Shown here: positions 16,544-25,086 of the stretch, piece after piece
Numbering within the stretch: position 1 is the first letter of the stretch
How the letters are laid out: every line of letters begins with the position of its first letter
Assembly (NCBI RefSeq): GCF_019511605.1
Contig: NZ_JAEUAV010000031.1
Coordinates: 1-64,000 of the forward strand
Length of the DNA stretch: 64,000 bases
Direction of reading: 5' to 3'
Source: Paraburkholderia phenoliruptrix
GTDB lineage: Bacteria; Pseudomonadota; Gammaproteobacteria; Burkholderiales; Burkholderiaceae
Notes under the pieces: generated by a model
Databases searched by the model: none
Seen by the model: only the letters and a program-made list of their open reading frames with translations
Told to the model about the DNA's origin: nothing
Position numbers and translations under genes: made by a program

Positions 16544-17934
16544 TGGGCGCCTCGTGAGGAGAGAGCGTCGAGCAGTTTCTGGTGGACGCCGCCAAAGCCG
16601 CCGTTGCTCATGACCAGAACCTGGTCGCCGGGGCGCGCCGCGTGAACCACGGCTTTGACGAGCGCGTCGAGATTGTCGAAGGCCTGCGCCTTGTTGCCGA
16701 GCGGCGCAAGGGCTTCACCCAGGTTCCAGCCGAGCGCGTCGCGGCCGCTCGGTGCGCCGTAGCCGAACACCAGGTCCGCATCGGCGAGACTGGCGGGCAA
16801 CTGCGCCTTCATGACGCCAAGCTTCATGGTGTTCGAACGCGGCTCGAGCACCGCGAGAATGCGCGTATTGTCGCGGCCCACGCGCGCGCGCAAACCGGCC
16901 ACCGTCGTTTCGATGGCGGTCGGGTGGTGCGCGAAGTCGTCGTATACAGTCACGCCGTCCACGCTGCCGCGCACTTCCATGCGGCGCTTCACGTTGCGAA
17001 AGCTCGCCAGCGACCTGGCCGCCTGCGCCGGCGGCACGCCGACATGGCGCGCTGCGGCAATCGCGGCGAGCGCATTCATGCGGTTGTGTTCGCCCTGCAC
17101 CTGCCACTCCACCACGCCCACGCGCTCGGCGTTGTGATACACGGCAAAGCGTTCGTCGACCGGCACACCGTCTTCCGCCGGCTGCGTTTCCCAGCCGCCC
17201 TGCACGCCGAAGCGCTCCACCTCGCTCCAGCAGCCGCGCGTGAGTACCCGCTCGAGCGCGTCTTCGCGGCCATTGGTCACGACCCGTCCAATACGCGGCA
17301 CCGTGCGGATCAAATGGTGAAACTGCGTTTCGATGGCCGCCAGATCCGGGAAGATGTCGGCGTGATCGAATTCAAGGTTGTTCAGAACGGCAGTTTTCGG
17401 CCGGTAGTGGACGAACTTCGAGCGCTTGTCGAAGAACGCGGTGTCGTACTCGTCCGCCTCGATCACGAAGAAGCTCGAATCGGTGAGCCGCGCCGAGACG
17501 CCGAAGTTGAGCGGCACGCCGCCGATCAGAAAGCCGGGGTTCAGACCCGCGTCTTCGAGCAGCCACGTCAGCATGGAACTGGTGGTGGTTTTGCCGTGCG
17601 TGCCGGCCACCGCCAGCACCCACTTGCCGTTCAGCACATGTTCGCCGAGCCATTGGGGGCCGGACACATACGGCAGGCCGCGGTCGAGAATGGCTTCCAT
17701 GAGCGGATTGCCGCGCGACACCACATTGCCGATCACGAACAGGTCGGCGTTCAGGCCGTTCAGTTGCTCCGCGTCGTAGCCCTCGATCAGCCGAATGCCT
17801 TGCGCCTCGAGCTGTGTGCTCATGGGCGGATAAACGCCGGCGTCGCAGCCCGTCACCGTGTGACCCGCGCCGCGCGCGAGGACCGCGAGACCGCCCATGA
17901 ACGTGCCGCAGATACCGAGGATGTGGATGTGCAT
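16540..17934 (-). CDS. mpl: UDP-N-acetylmuramate:L-alanyl-gamma-D-glutamyl-meso-diaminopimelate ligase
   Basis: Murein peptide ligase that reattaches recycled L-Ala-D-Glu-meso-Dap tripeptide to UDP-MurNAc, in the cytoplasm. The 464-residue protein starts MHIHILGICGTFMGGLAVLA and has the Mur-ligase P-loop GTHGKTTTSSM, then ADEYDTAFFDKRSKF, the typical Mpl run, and DDFAHHPTAIETT. I chose the ATG at 17934, where the family start MHIHILG lies; the frame is open 75 codons further, with no conserved sequence. It begins the minus-strand block and pairs functionally with ampD at 33420, both in wall recycling. Confidence 0.95.
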   Translation of the reverse strand: MHIHILGICGTFMGGLAVLARGAGHTVTGCDAGVYPPMSTQLEAQGIRLIEGYDAEQLNGLNADLFVIGNVVSRGNPLMEAILDRGLPYVSGPQWLGEHVLNGKWVLAVAGTHGKTTTSSMLTWLLEDAGLNPGFLIGGVPLNFGVSARLTDSSFFVIEADEYDTAFFDKRSKFVHYRPKTAVLNNLEFDHADIFPDLAAIETQFHHLIRTVPRIGRVVTNGREDALERVLTRGCWSEVERFGVQGGWETQPAEDGVPVDERFAVYHNAERVGVVEWQVQGEHNRMNALAAIAAARHVGVPPAQAARSLASFRNVKRRMEVRGSVDGVTVYDDFAHHPTAIETTVAGLRARVGRDNTRILAVLEPRSNTMKLGVMKAQLPASLADADLVFGYGAPSGRDALGWNLGEALAPLGNKAQAFDNLDALVKAVVHAARPGDQVLVMSNGGFGGVHQKLLDALSSRGAQ

Positions 17935-18203
17935 AAGCCTGTCGTGCCGCGCGGGCGTTTTTCCTGGAAGGGCCCCTCCCCTGGCGTTTCGCCAAGCCCC
18001 TTGAAGGCCAGAAAACCCCGGCGGCCGGCGCTTTCCTGTGAGGGATGCGAGGTGAGCGGGCAGCCGGAACGGCTGCGCGCAAAGGACGCTATTGTAACCG
18101 ACGCCTTCCGAACGCCTAAGCGCGCTCGCCCGCCGCGGCGCGCGCCGGCAGCCGCTCAAGGTCGCCAGAAAGGGCTGTCATCAATCTCTAGTATGATGGA
18201 CGC

Positions 18204-18857
18204 ATGGTCCGCAAATCACATTTTGATCCGCAGCGCGTGCGTGAGGAAATCGCGATCGCCGCCGCCCGCCTGATCGCCGAAGACGGTCTCGACTATGCAA
18301 CGGCCAAGCGCAAGGCGGCCCGGCAGGTGGTCGGGGAAAGCCGCGTTGCCGGCGAATGGCTGCCCGATAACGACCAGATCGAAGAAGAAATTCGTGAATA
18401 TCAGTCGCTGTTTCAGGGCGAAAGTCAGCCCGTGCTGTTGCGGCGCCTGCGGCGCATCGCGGTCGAATGGATGGAGCGGCTGGCGCAGTTCAACCCGTAT
18501 CTGACCGGCGCGGTACTGGGCGGCACGGCCGGCGAACATTCCGACATACACCTGCAAGTGTTCTGCGACAACCCGAAAGAAGTCGCCATTTACTTTCTGA
18601 ACGCGAACATTCAGTACGACGTGTCCGAGACGCGCCATTTCGCCGGGCGCGGCTACGTAGAGACGCTGAGCTTCCTGTGGCGACCGGCAAACGAGGCCCG
18701 CGACGCAGAGCCCGTCGGCGTTCACGTGGCGCTGTACGAATCGGACGACCTGCGCGGCGCGGTGAGGGCCGACGCCCGCGGTCGCACCGCACGCGCCAAC
18801 CTGCAGGCGGTTCAGTCGCTTCTCGACGGCAGCGGCGTTGCACCTTCCACTAATTAA
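18204..18857 (+). CDS. Conserved protein of unknown function, possibly a degenerate nucleotidyltransferase
   Basis: A 217-residue soluble protein divergent from mpl. I do not recognise a named family with certainty. The first 75 residues are charged helices (DPQRVREEIAIAAARLIAEDG, ATAKRKAARQ). The middle has LTGAVLGGTAGEHSDIHLQVF (residues 101-120), which resembles the hGG(S/T)...DhD signature of the MNT/polymerase-beta nucleotidyltransferase fold, but the second acid is His116. Similar Burkholderiales proteins beside mpl are, from memory, sometimes misannotated as Mur ligases; there is no P-loop or Mur motif here. The ATG at 18204 follows an AT-rich stretch (CTCTAGTATGATGG) that may hold a -10 box. 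Confidence 0.75.
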   Translation: MVRKSHFDPQRVREEIAIAAARLIAEDGLDYATAKRKAARQVVGESRVAGEWLPDNDQIEEEIREYQSLFQGESQPVLLRRLRRIAVEWMERLAQFNPYLTGAVLGGTAGEHSDIHLQVFCDNPKEVAIYFLNANIQYDVSETRHFAGRGYVETLSFLWRPANEARDAEPVGVHVALYESDDLRGAVRADARGRTARANLQAVQSLLDGSGVAPSTN

Positions 18858-18866
18858 ATACGCATC

Positions 18867-19448
18867 ATGAACACCAGACGGATCCTGATCGGCGCAGTCG
18901 TCGCCGCGATTGCTGCCGCGAGCGGCGTGCTGGCCAGTCACTGGCTGAGCCGCGGAAGCGGCGGCGACGCGGGAAGCCAGGACAGCGTGAGCGAAGTCGC
19001 CCGCGCGGCACCATCGCCGAACAAAGAGGACCCGGTCGCTCAACTGTGGGCCACGGCGCTCACCTCGCCTGATGGCAAGCCTCAAACGCTAACTGCGCTC
19101 AAAGGGCGGCCAATCGTCGTCAACTTCTGGGCCTCGTGGTGCGGGCCCTGTGTCGAAGAAATGCCGGCACTGTCGCAACTGCACCACGAGTACGCGGGAA
19201 AAGGCATCCAGTTCGTCGGACTTGGCGTCGATTCAGAGAAAAACGTGCAGGCTTTCCTGCAGAAAGTGAAGGTCGCGTACCCGGTCTATGTGACGGGGTT
19301 CGGCGGCGCTGAGCTGGCGCGGGCGTTGGGCGACACTGCGGCGGCCCTGCCGTTCACCGTGATCATCGACGCCAAGGGCGCGATACGCTCGACAAAATTA
19401 GGGCAGATTGACCCCAACGCGATCAAAGAAACGCTCGACGCGCTGTAG
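18867..19448 (+). CDS. TlpA-like membrane-anchored thioredoxin
   Basis: A thiol-disulfide oxidoreductase of 193 residues with an N-terminal membrane anchor or uncleaved signal (LIGAVVAAIAAASGVLASHWL), placing the thioredoxin domain in the periplasm. The redox motif is WCGPC in VVNFWASWCGPCVEEMP, with the cis-Pro loop ALPFTVIID. Related to TlpA/ResA proteins, which reduce disulfides in cytochrome c maturation or protect periplasmic thiols. It follows the previous gene after 9 bases, so they are probably co-transcribed. The specific partner is unknown; a CcsA-like protein involved in cytochrome c assembly lies at 34331. Confidence 0.88.
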   Translation: MNTRRILIGAVVAAIAAASGVLASHWLSRGSGGDAGSQDSVSEVARAAPSPNKEDPVAQLWATALTSPDGKPQTLTALKGRPIVVNFWASWCGPCVEEMPALSQLHHEYAGKGIQFVGLGVDSEKNVQAFLQKVKVAYPVYVTGFGGAELARALGDTAAALPFTVIIDAKGAIRSTKLGQIDPNAIKETLDAL

Positions 19449-19642
19449 ATTTCACAATCTTTTCGGGCTCGCAGGGCGTCCAATCGAGGCAGATTGCAGG
19501 GAGATCGCCCGGAATTTGAAGAAGTTGCGCTGCCGCCCGAGCGCCGCAAAGCCACTCGCAGCGCTTCGTCCGTGCATGAAACTAGACAAGTTTCTCTAAT
19601 CAGCGCTAAAGTGCGCCGAATTCCACGGAAAAAGAAGCGACC

Positions 19643-20098
19643 ATGACGCGACTGCTGGTACTGCACGGCCCGAACCTCAATCTTCTCGGCACCCGGGAGC
19701 CCGAGGTCTACGGCCGTGTGACTCTGCCGCAGATCGACCAGGCGCTCGCCGATCGCGCCGCGGACGCCGGGGTCGAACTGGCGTCCTTCCAGAGCAACCA
19801 TGAAGGTGCGCTCGTGGACCGCATTCAGGCGGCGCGCACGGAAAAGACAGATTTCATCCTGATCAATCCGGCCGCCTACACGCACACCAGCGTGGCCATC
19901 CGGGACGCTCTCGCGGGCGTCGGCATTCCGTTCGTCGAGATACATCTGTCGAACGTGCACCGCCGCGAGCCGTTCCGGCATCACTCGTATTTCTCCGACC
20001 AGGCAGAGGGCGTGATTTGCGGCCTCGGCTGGAAGGGCTATCTGTACGCACTGGAGTTCGCGCTCGACCGGCTCGCCGCCGGTTCGTCGCGCGTCTGA
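19643..20098 (+). CDS. aroQ: Type II 3-dehydroquinate dehydratase
   Basis: Converts 3-dehydroquinate to 3-dehydroshikimate, the step before AroE. The 151-residue length is typical. Family motifs are GPNLNLLGTREPEVYG with the catalytic Tyr, the Arg region, ILINPAAYTHTSVAIRDAL, and VEIHLSNVHRREPFRHHS carrying the catalytic His. A 194-base spacer upstream contains the small inverted repeat GAAACT-agaca-AGTTTC, near 19578, that could be an operator. It is followed by accB in a plus-strand series. Confidence 0.95.
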   Translation: MTRLLVLHGPNLNLLGTREPEVYGRVTLPQIDQALADRAADAGVELASFQSNHEGALVDRIQAARTEKTDFILINPAAYTHTSVAIRDALAGVGIPFVEIHLSNVHRREPFRHHSYFSDQAEGVICGLGWKGYLYALEFALDRLAAGSSRV

Positions 20099-20169
20099 AT
20101 CAACAACACTTCTAATTTGCGCCGGCCGCACGCGCGTCGGCACTTCCATGCATTGAAAGGGGCTTCCTG

Positions 20170-20649
20170 ATGGATCTACGTAAACTGAAAACTCTGATCG
20201 ACCTGGTCTCGGAGTCGGGCATATCCGAGCTCGAAGTGACCGAGGGCGAGGGCAAGGTCCGCATCGTCAAGAATGCGCCGCCGGTTTACGTGCAACCGTC
20301 CGCTTCGTATGCGCCGCAGCAACTCCCGCAAGCGGTGCCGGCCAACGGCGGCGAAGCTGCGGCCGCAGCGCCCGCAGCAGGCGCCCCCGCCACACCGGCG
20401 GCAGCGGCGCCGCAAGGCCACGTCGTGACCTCGCCGATGGTCGGCACGTTCTACCGCGCGCCGTCGCCGGGAGCGGATCCGTTCGTCCAGGTCGGCGATA
20501 CGGTCAAGGAAGGCCAGACGATCTGCATCATCGAAGCCATGAAGCTGCTCAACGAAATCGAGTCGGACAAGTCCGGCGTCGTGAAGGAAATCCTCGTCGA
20601 AAACGGCCAGGCGGTCGAGTACGGCCAGCCGCTGTTCGTGGTCGGCTAA
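20170..20649 (+). CDS. accB: Acetyl-CoA carboxylase biotin carboxyl carrier protein
   Basis: Carries biotin between the carboxylase and the transferase in the first step of fatty acid synthesis. The 159-residue protein has an N-terminal domain (MDLRKLKTLIDLVSESGISE), an Ala/Pro-rich flexible linker at about residues 50-80, and a C-terminal biotinyl domain with the biotin-accepting lysine in IIEAMKLLNEI. An AAAGGGG stretch lies about 9 bases before the ATG. AccC follows after 139 bases, as usual for accBC. Confidence 0.97.
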   Translation: MDLRKLKTLIDLVSESGISELEVTEGEGKVRIVKNAPPVYVQPSASYAPQQLPQAVPANGGEAAAAAPAAGAPATPAAAAPQGHVVTSPMVGTFYRAPSPGADPFVQVGDTVKEGQTICIIEAMKLLNEIESDKSGVVKEILVENGQAVEYGQPLFVVG

Positions 20650-20788
20650 CGCAGCGCGCACCGCGCCTTGCTGCGCGCATGCCGCCTATGCGCCCGTCGC
20701 GCCCCGCTGCACGGAGCGCGCGCCCGATCCTCTGAGGCAGCCGGTGTTGTGAACAACCCGGCGCCCACTGATGAGTCGAAAACCCGCT

Positions 20789-22156
20789 ATGTTTGAAAAA
20801 ATCCTCATTGCCAATCGTGGCGAGATCGCGCTTCGTATCCAGCGCGCCTGCCGCGAACTCGGCGTCAAGACGGTCGTCGTTTATTCGGAAGCCGACAAGG
20901 AAGCCAAGTACGTGAAGCTCGCGGACGAAGCGGTCTGTATCGGCCCGGCGCCGTCCAATCTGAGCTATCTGAACATGCCGGCGCTGATCAGCGCGGCGGA
21001 AGTCACCGACGCCGAAGCGATTCACCCCGGCTACGGCTTCCTGTCGGAAAACGCCGACTTCGCCGAGCGCGTCGAGCAATCCGGTTTCACCTTCATCGGT
21101 CCGCGCCCGGAAACGATCCGCATGATGGGCGACAAGGTCACGGCCAAGCAGACCATGATCAAGACCGGCGTGCCTTGCGTGCCGGGTTCCGAAGGCGCAT
21201 TGCCGGAAGATCCGAAAGAGATCGTGAAAATTGCCCGCCAGGTCGGCTATCCGGTCATCATCAAGGCGGCGGGCGGCGGCGGTGGCCGCGGCATGCGCGT
21301 GGTTCACACGGAAGCGGCGCTCGTCAACGCGGTCAACATGACGCGCGAAGAAGCCGGCCGTGCGTTCGGCAACCCGCAGGTCTACATGGAAAAATTCCTG
21401 GAGAACCCGCGGCACATCGAAATCCAGGTGCTGTCCGATTCGTTCAAGAACGCAATCTGGCTCGGCGAGCGCGACTGTTCGATGCAGCGCCGCCACCAGA
21501 AGGTGATCGAAGAAGCGCCGGCGCCGGGCATCGCGCGCCGTCTGATCGACCGCATCGGCGATCGCTGCGCGGACGCCTGCAAGAAGATGGGCTATCTTGG
21601 CGCGGGTACGTTCGAGTTCCTGTACGAAAACGGCGAGTTCTACTTCATCGAGATGAACACGCGCGTGCAGGTCGAGCACCCGGTCACCGAACTCATTACC
21701 GGCGTCGACATTGTCCAGGAACAGATCCGCATCGCGGCCGGCGAAAAACTCGCCTACCGTCAGCGCGACATCGTGTTCAGGGGCCACGCAATCGAATGCC
21801 GCATTAACGCGGAAGATCCGTTCAAGTTCATTCCGTCGCCGGGGCGTCTGACGTCGTGGCACATGCCGGGCGGTCCCGGCATCCGCGTCGATTCGCATGC
21901 CTACAATGGCTATTTCGTGCCGCCGAACTATGATTCGATGATCGGCAAGCTGATCGCCTACGGCGCCACGCGCGAGCAGGCAATCAAGCGGATGCGCATT
22001 GCGCTGTCGGAAATGGTCGTGGAAGGCATTCAGACGAACATCCCGCTGCACCGCGAACTGATGCTCGACGCGAAATTCGTCGAAGGCGGCACGAGCATTC
22101 ACTACCTCGAAAACCGGTTGGCCGCGAAGCAGCAGGCCGCGCCGGAAGAAGCGTAA
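20789..22156 (+). CDS. accC: Acetyl-CoA carboxylase, biotin carboxylase subunit
   Basis: Carboxylates the biotin on AccB using ATP and bicarbonate. The 455-residue protein begins MFEKILIANRGEIALRI and has the ATP-grasp loop KAAGGGGGRGM, the ERDCSMQRRHQKVIEEAPAP region, and FIEMNTRVQVEHPVTE. I chose the ATG at 20789 because it matches the family N-terminus; another ATG 18 bases upstream adds MSRKPA, and neither has a strong ribosome-binding site. PrmA begins 4 bases after the stop. Confidence 0.97.
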   Translation: MFEKILIANRGEIALRIQRACRELGVKTVVVYSEADKEAKYVKLADEAVCIGPAPSNLSYLNMPALISAAEVTDAEAIHPGYGFLSENADFAERVEQSGFTFIGPRPETIRMMGDKVTAKQTMIKTGVPCVPGSEGALPEDPKEIVKIARQVGYPVIIKAAGGGGGRGMRVVHTEAALVNAVNMTREEAGRAFGNPQVYMEKFLENPRHIEIQVLSDSFKNAIWLGERDCSMQRRHQKVIEEAPAPGIARRLIDRIGDRCADACKKMGYLGAGTFEFLYENGEFYFIEMNTRVQVEHPVTELITGVDIVQEQIRIAAGEKLAYRQRDIVFRGHAIECRINAEDPFKFIPSPGRLTSWHMPGGPGIRVDSHAYNGYFVPPNYDSMIGKLIAYGATREQAIKRMRIALSEMVVEGIQTNIPLHRELMLDAKFVEGGTSIHYLENRLAAKQQAAPEEA

Positions 22157-22159
22157 GTC

Positions 22160-23062
22160 ATGAGCTACCGGGAACTGGTCGCCGAACTGGCACGCGAGCA
22201 CGCGGAGGAACTGTCCGACGCGCTGCTCGAGTTGGGCGCGCTGTCCGTATCGGTCGAAGATGCGGACGCCGACACGCCCGACGAGCAGCCGCTCTTCGGC
22301 GAGCCCGGTCTCACGCCTGAGCGCACCGCGTGGCAGCGCTCGCGCGTGATCGCGCTGCTCGCGCCGGAGCACGAACCGGCGGTGCTGCTCGCGGCGGCGT
22401 CGAACGAAATTGGTCTGAACGAAGCACCTTCCTTTACCGTGCGTGAAGTCGAGGAGCAGGACTGGGTGCGGCTCACGCAGTCGCAATTCGATCCGATTCC
22501 GATTGGCGAGCGCATCTGGGTCGTGCCGTCGTGGCACGACGCGCCGGATCCGGACGCCCTGGTGCTGGAACTCGATCCGGGTCTCGCGTTCGGCACCGGC
22601 AGCCACCCCACCACGCGTCTTTGCATGGAATGGCTGGAGCAGTCAGTGAAGCCGGGGCAGTCGGTGCTCGACTACGGCTGCGGCTCAGGCATTCTTGCGA
22701 TCCTCGCGAAAAAATGCGGCGCCGACCCGGTGTACGGCATCGACATCGACCCGCAAGCGGTCGAGTCGGCGCGCCACAACAGCGAACGCAACCGCGCCGA
22801 GGTCACCTACGGCCTGCCCGACGAGTGTCCCGCCGGCCAGTTCGAGATCGTGGTCGCCAATATCCTGTCCAATCCGCTCAAGCTGATGGCCTCGATGCTG
22901 TCGTCGAAGGTCAAGCCGGGCGGCCGCATCGCATTGTCCGGCATTCTGGCCCGCCAGGCCGACGAGGTCGCGCAGGTGTACGCGCGCTGGATCGACATCG
23001 GCGTATGGCGCGAACACGAAGGCTGGGTATGCTTAACGGGAACACGCCGCGAAAGCCATTAG
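22160..23062 (+). CDS. prmA: Ribosomal protein L11 methyltransferase
   Basis: S-adenosylmethionine-dependent enzyme that trimethylates ribosomal protein L11. The 300-residue protein has the N-terminal substrate-recognition domain, then DPGLAFGTGSHPTTRLCMEW, the SAM-binding motif VLDYGCGSGILAI, the acidic loop GIDIDPQAVE, and VVANILSNPL. Directly after accC with 3 bases between; accC-prmA linkage is common in beta-proteobacteria. No anomalies seen. Confidence 0.96.
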   Translation: MSYRELVAELAREHAEELSDALLELGALSVSVEDADADTPDEQPLFGEPGLTPERTAWQRSRVIALLAPEHEPAVLLAAASNEIGLNEAPSFTVREVEEQDWVRLTQSQFDPIPIGERIWVVPSWHDAPDPDALVLELDPGLAFGTGSHPTTRLCMEWLEQSVKPGQSVLDYGCGSGILAILAKKCGADPVYGIDIDPQAVESARHNSERNRAEVTYGLPDECPAGQFEIVVANILSNPLKLMASMLSSKVKPGGRIALSGILARQADEVAQVYARWIDIGVWREHEGWVCLTGTRRESH

Positions 23063-23110
23063 AATAAGGCGTATTGTCCAACCAACGGCCTTCCGGCTAT
23101 CCGGCTCAAT

Positions 23111-24415
23111 ATGCTTCTGGCGACGCGCTGCCCCTTCTGCGAAACCGTTTTCCGCCTGCAACCGGCGCAGCTCGCGCTGCGCCGCGGGCTCGTGCGTTGC
23201 GGGCAATGTCACGAAGTGTTCGACGCCTCCAGCAGCCTCTACGACATCAGCGAGGGCGGCGATTTTGCGAGCGCAAGACACGTCTCTGCGGCCGCCGCCA
23301 TCGAGGCCCTTTCCGGCACGCGGCCTGGCGCCGCGGACTTCAGCCCGGCCGCCTGGGACCCTTGGGCGCCGCGGCCCACGCCGCTTTTCGAAGAACGCTT
23401 CCGGCACAACGTGGAGAGTGTCGCGGCCCAGCCTCGCTACACGGGCGCCGGCACACCCCCGGCGTCAGGTCACGCGGCAACGGAAGGACCGGAGCGGTCC
23501 GCCGGCGCGCCCAACGCTAGTGCACCGGCCGATCACGAGCCCGTGCTCGCCGATGCACCGCTCGAACCTTTCGCTTATGAGAATGAGCCGATCAGCGAGC
23601 CGATAAAAAAGCCGATCAACGAGCCCGCCGACGAAGCGCCGCGGGTCTGGCACAAGACGGGGCGCTCTGCCGGCGTGCCGGATGACGAACCGGTCTTCAA
23701 TCAATCGGCAGGTTTCCACGGCTTTCCCGACAACGAACCGCATTTCGGCACGACCGGCGTAGGCGCCGCTGGACTCGGCACCACGCATCCACATCCGCAA
23801 TTCGACGATGACGATCTGCGCGGTCCGGCGCGGGCTGCGGCCACGCCGGTCGGCGAGCCGTTCTCGGTGAATCCGGTCAACGACGACGTCGACCCGTTTC
23901 CTGTGGTGCGCGAAACGCGCCCGGCCGAGCCGCGCCGTCTTGCGTGGATCATCGGGGGATCGGTGGCGGCGGCGCTTCTCGTCATCGCGCTGCTTGCGCA
24001 GCTAGCGTGGTGGCAGCGCGAAACAGTGCTCGTCTATTTTCCGCGTACGCAGGTGCTGTACGCGAAGGCGTGCGCGCAGCTCGGCTGCCAGCTCACGGCG
24101 CCGCACGACATCGACGGTCTGCAGGTGGAGCCGTCCGATCTGCGCCAGGTCGACGGGCCGCACAAGCTCGAATTGCGCATGCCGCTGCGCAACCGTTTCA
24201 ACGTGGCGCTCGCCTATCCGGCAATCGAACTCACGCTGCTCGACGACCAGAACAACATTGCGCTGCGCCGCGTGCTCTTTCCGCAAGACTACGTTCCGCC
24301 CGGCACGCCGATCGCGGCCGGCCTGCCGCCGCACATGACGCAAACCATGATCGTGCGCCTCGACACGGGCAACGCGGTCGCCTCGAATTTCCGCGTACAG
24401 ATTTTCTATCCGTAA
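23111..24415 (+). CDS. Zinc-ribbon and DUF3426 membrane protein
   Basis: A 434-residue protein in three parts. The N-terminus (residues 1-42) is an MJ0042-type zinc ribbon with paired cysteines CPFC and CGQC. Residues 60-270 are a low-complexity, Pro/Glu/Asp-rich linker with short repeats such as EPISEPIKKPINEP. A single membrane helix (LAWIIGGSVAAALLVIALLAQ) precedes the DUF3426 domain, about 150 residues with ACAQLGCQL and RNRFNVALAYPAIELTL, which should lie in the periplasm. The arrangement suggests a transmembrane sensor or scaffold. No function is established to my knowledge. Confidence 0.85.
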   Translation: MLLATRCPFCETVFRLQPAQLALRRGLVRCGQCHEVFDASSSLYDISEGGDFASARHVSAAAAIEALSGTRPGAADFSPAAWDPWAPRPTPLFEERFRHNVESVAAQPRYTGAGTPPASGHAATEGPERSAGAPNASAPADHEPVLADAPLEPFAYENEPISEPIKKPINEPADEAPRVWHKTGRSAGVPDDEPVFNQSAGFHGFPDNEPHFGTTGVGAAGLGTTHPHPQFDDDDLRGPARAAATPVGEPFSVNPVNDDVDPFPVVRETRPAEPRRLAWIIGGSVAAALLVIALLAQLAWWQRETVLVYFPRTQVLYAKACAQLGCQLTAPHDIDGLQVEPSDLRQVDGPHKLELRMPLRNRFNVALAYPAIELTLLDDQNNIALRRVLFPQDYVPPGTPIAAGLPPHMTQTMIVRLDTGNAVASNFRVQIFYP

Positions 24416-24488
24416 CGCATCCCTGCGCGCCCGGCTCGAACCGGGCGCGTTCACCGTCATCACTGACGAACCTTCGGAGCACAACAAC

Positions 24489-24989
24489 ATGAGTCAAGTC
24501 ACGCTGGGTGGTAACCCGATCGAAGTAGCCGGTACGTTCCCGTCGGTCGGCCAGACCGCGCCTGCCTTCTCGCTGGTCGGCAAGGACCTGAAGCCGTTGT
24601 CGCTCGCCGATTTCGCCGGCAAGCGCAAGGTGCTGAACATCGTGCCGAGCCTCGACACGCCGACTTGCGCGACCTCCACCCGCAAGTTCAACGAAGCCGC
24701 GGCCAAGCTCACCAACACGTCGGTGATCGTGGTGTCGGGCGACCTGCCGTTTGCCGCGTCGCGCTTCTGCACGACCGAGGGCATCGAAAACGTCGTGACC
24801 GCCTCGACCTTTCGCGGCCATGAGTTCGCACAAGCCTACGGCGTCGACGTGACGAGCGGGCCGCTCGCGGGTCTGACGGCGCGCGCCGTCGTCGTGATCG
24901 ACGAGAACGACAAAGTCGTTCACGCGGAACTGGTCAGCGAAATCAAGAACGAACCGAACTACGACGCTGCACTTGCCGCGCTGAAGTAA
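24489..24989 (+). CDS. tpx: Thiol peroxidase
   Basis: An atypical two-cysteine peroxiredoxin reducing hydroperoxides with thioredoxin. The 166-residue protein has the family start VTLGGNPIEVAG, the peroxidatic Cys in PSLDTPTCATSTRKFNE and the resolving Cys in AASRFCTTEGI, with the expected spacing of about 34 residues. A CGGAGC motif lies 9 bases before the ATG. It sits between the DUF3426 protein and a PfkB kinase and was likely acting in the cytoplasm or periplasm; no signal peptide is visible, so cytoplasm is favoured. Confidence 0.95.
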   Translation: MSQVTLGGNPIEVAGTFPSVGQTAPAFSLVGKDLKPLSLADFAGKRKVLNIVPSLDTPTCATSTRKFNEAAAKLTNTSVIVVSGDLPFAASRFCTTEGIENVVTASTFRGHEFAQAYGVDVTSGPLAGLTARAVVVIDENDKVVHAELVSEIKNEPNYDAALAALK

Positions 24990-25086
24990 ACCCCAAGCGT
25001 ACGAAGACTCCGGCGCCGCGCTTCACGCGCGGCGCTGTCGCATCTTCCGCCCGATTTCTCCATAGTTTTTTACAGGAACGCTCGCC

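Noticed and set aside
18204..18857. Mur ligase annotation for the protein next to mpl
   Set aside because: There is no P-loop or Mur-ligase motif, and mpl is complete on the other strand.
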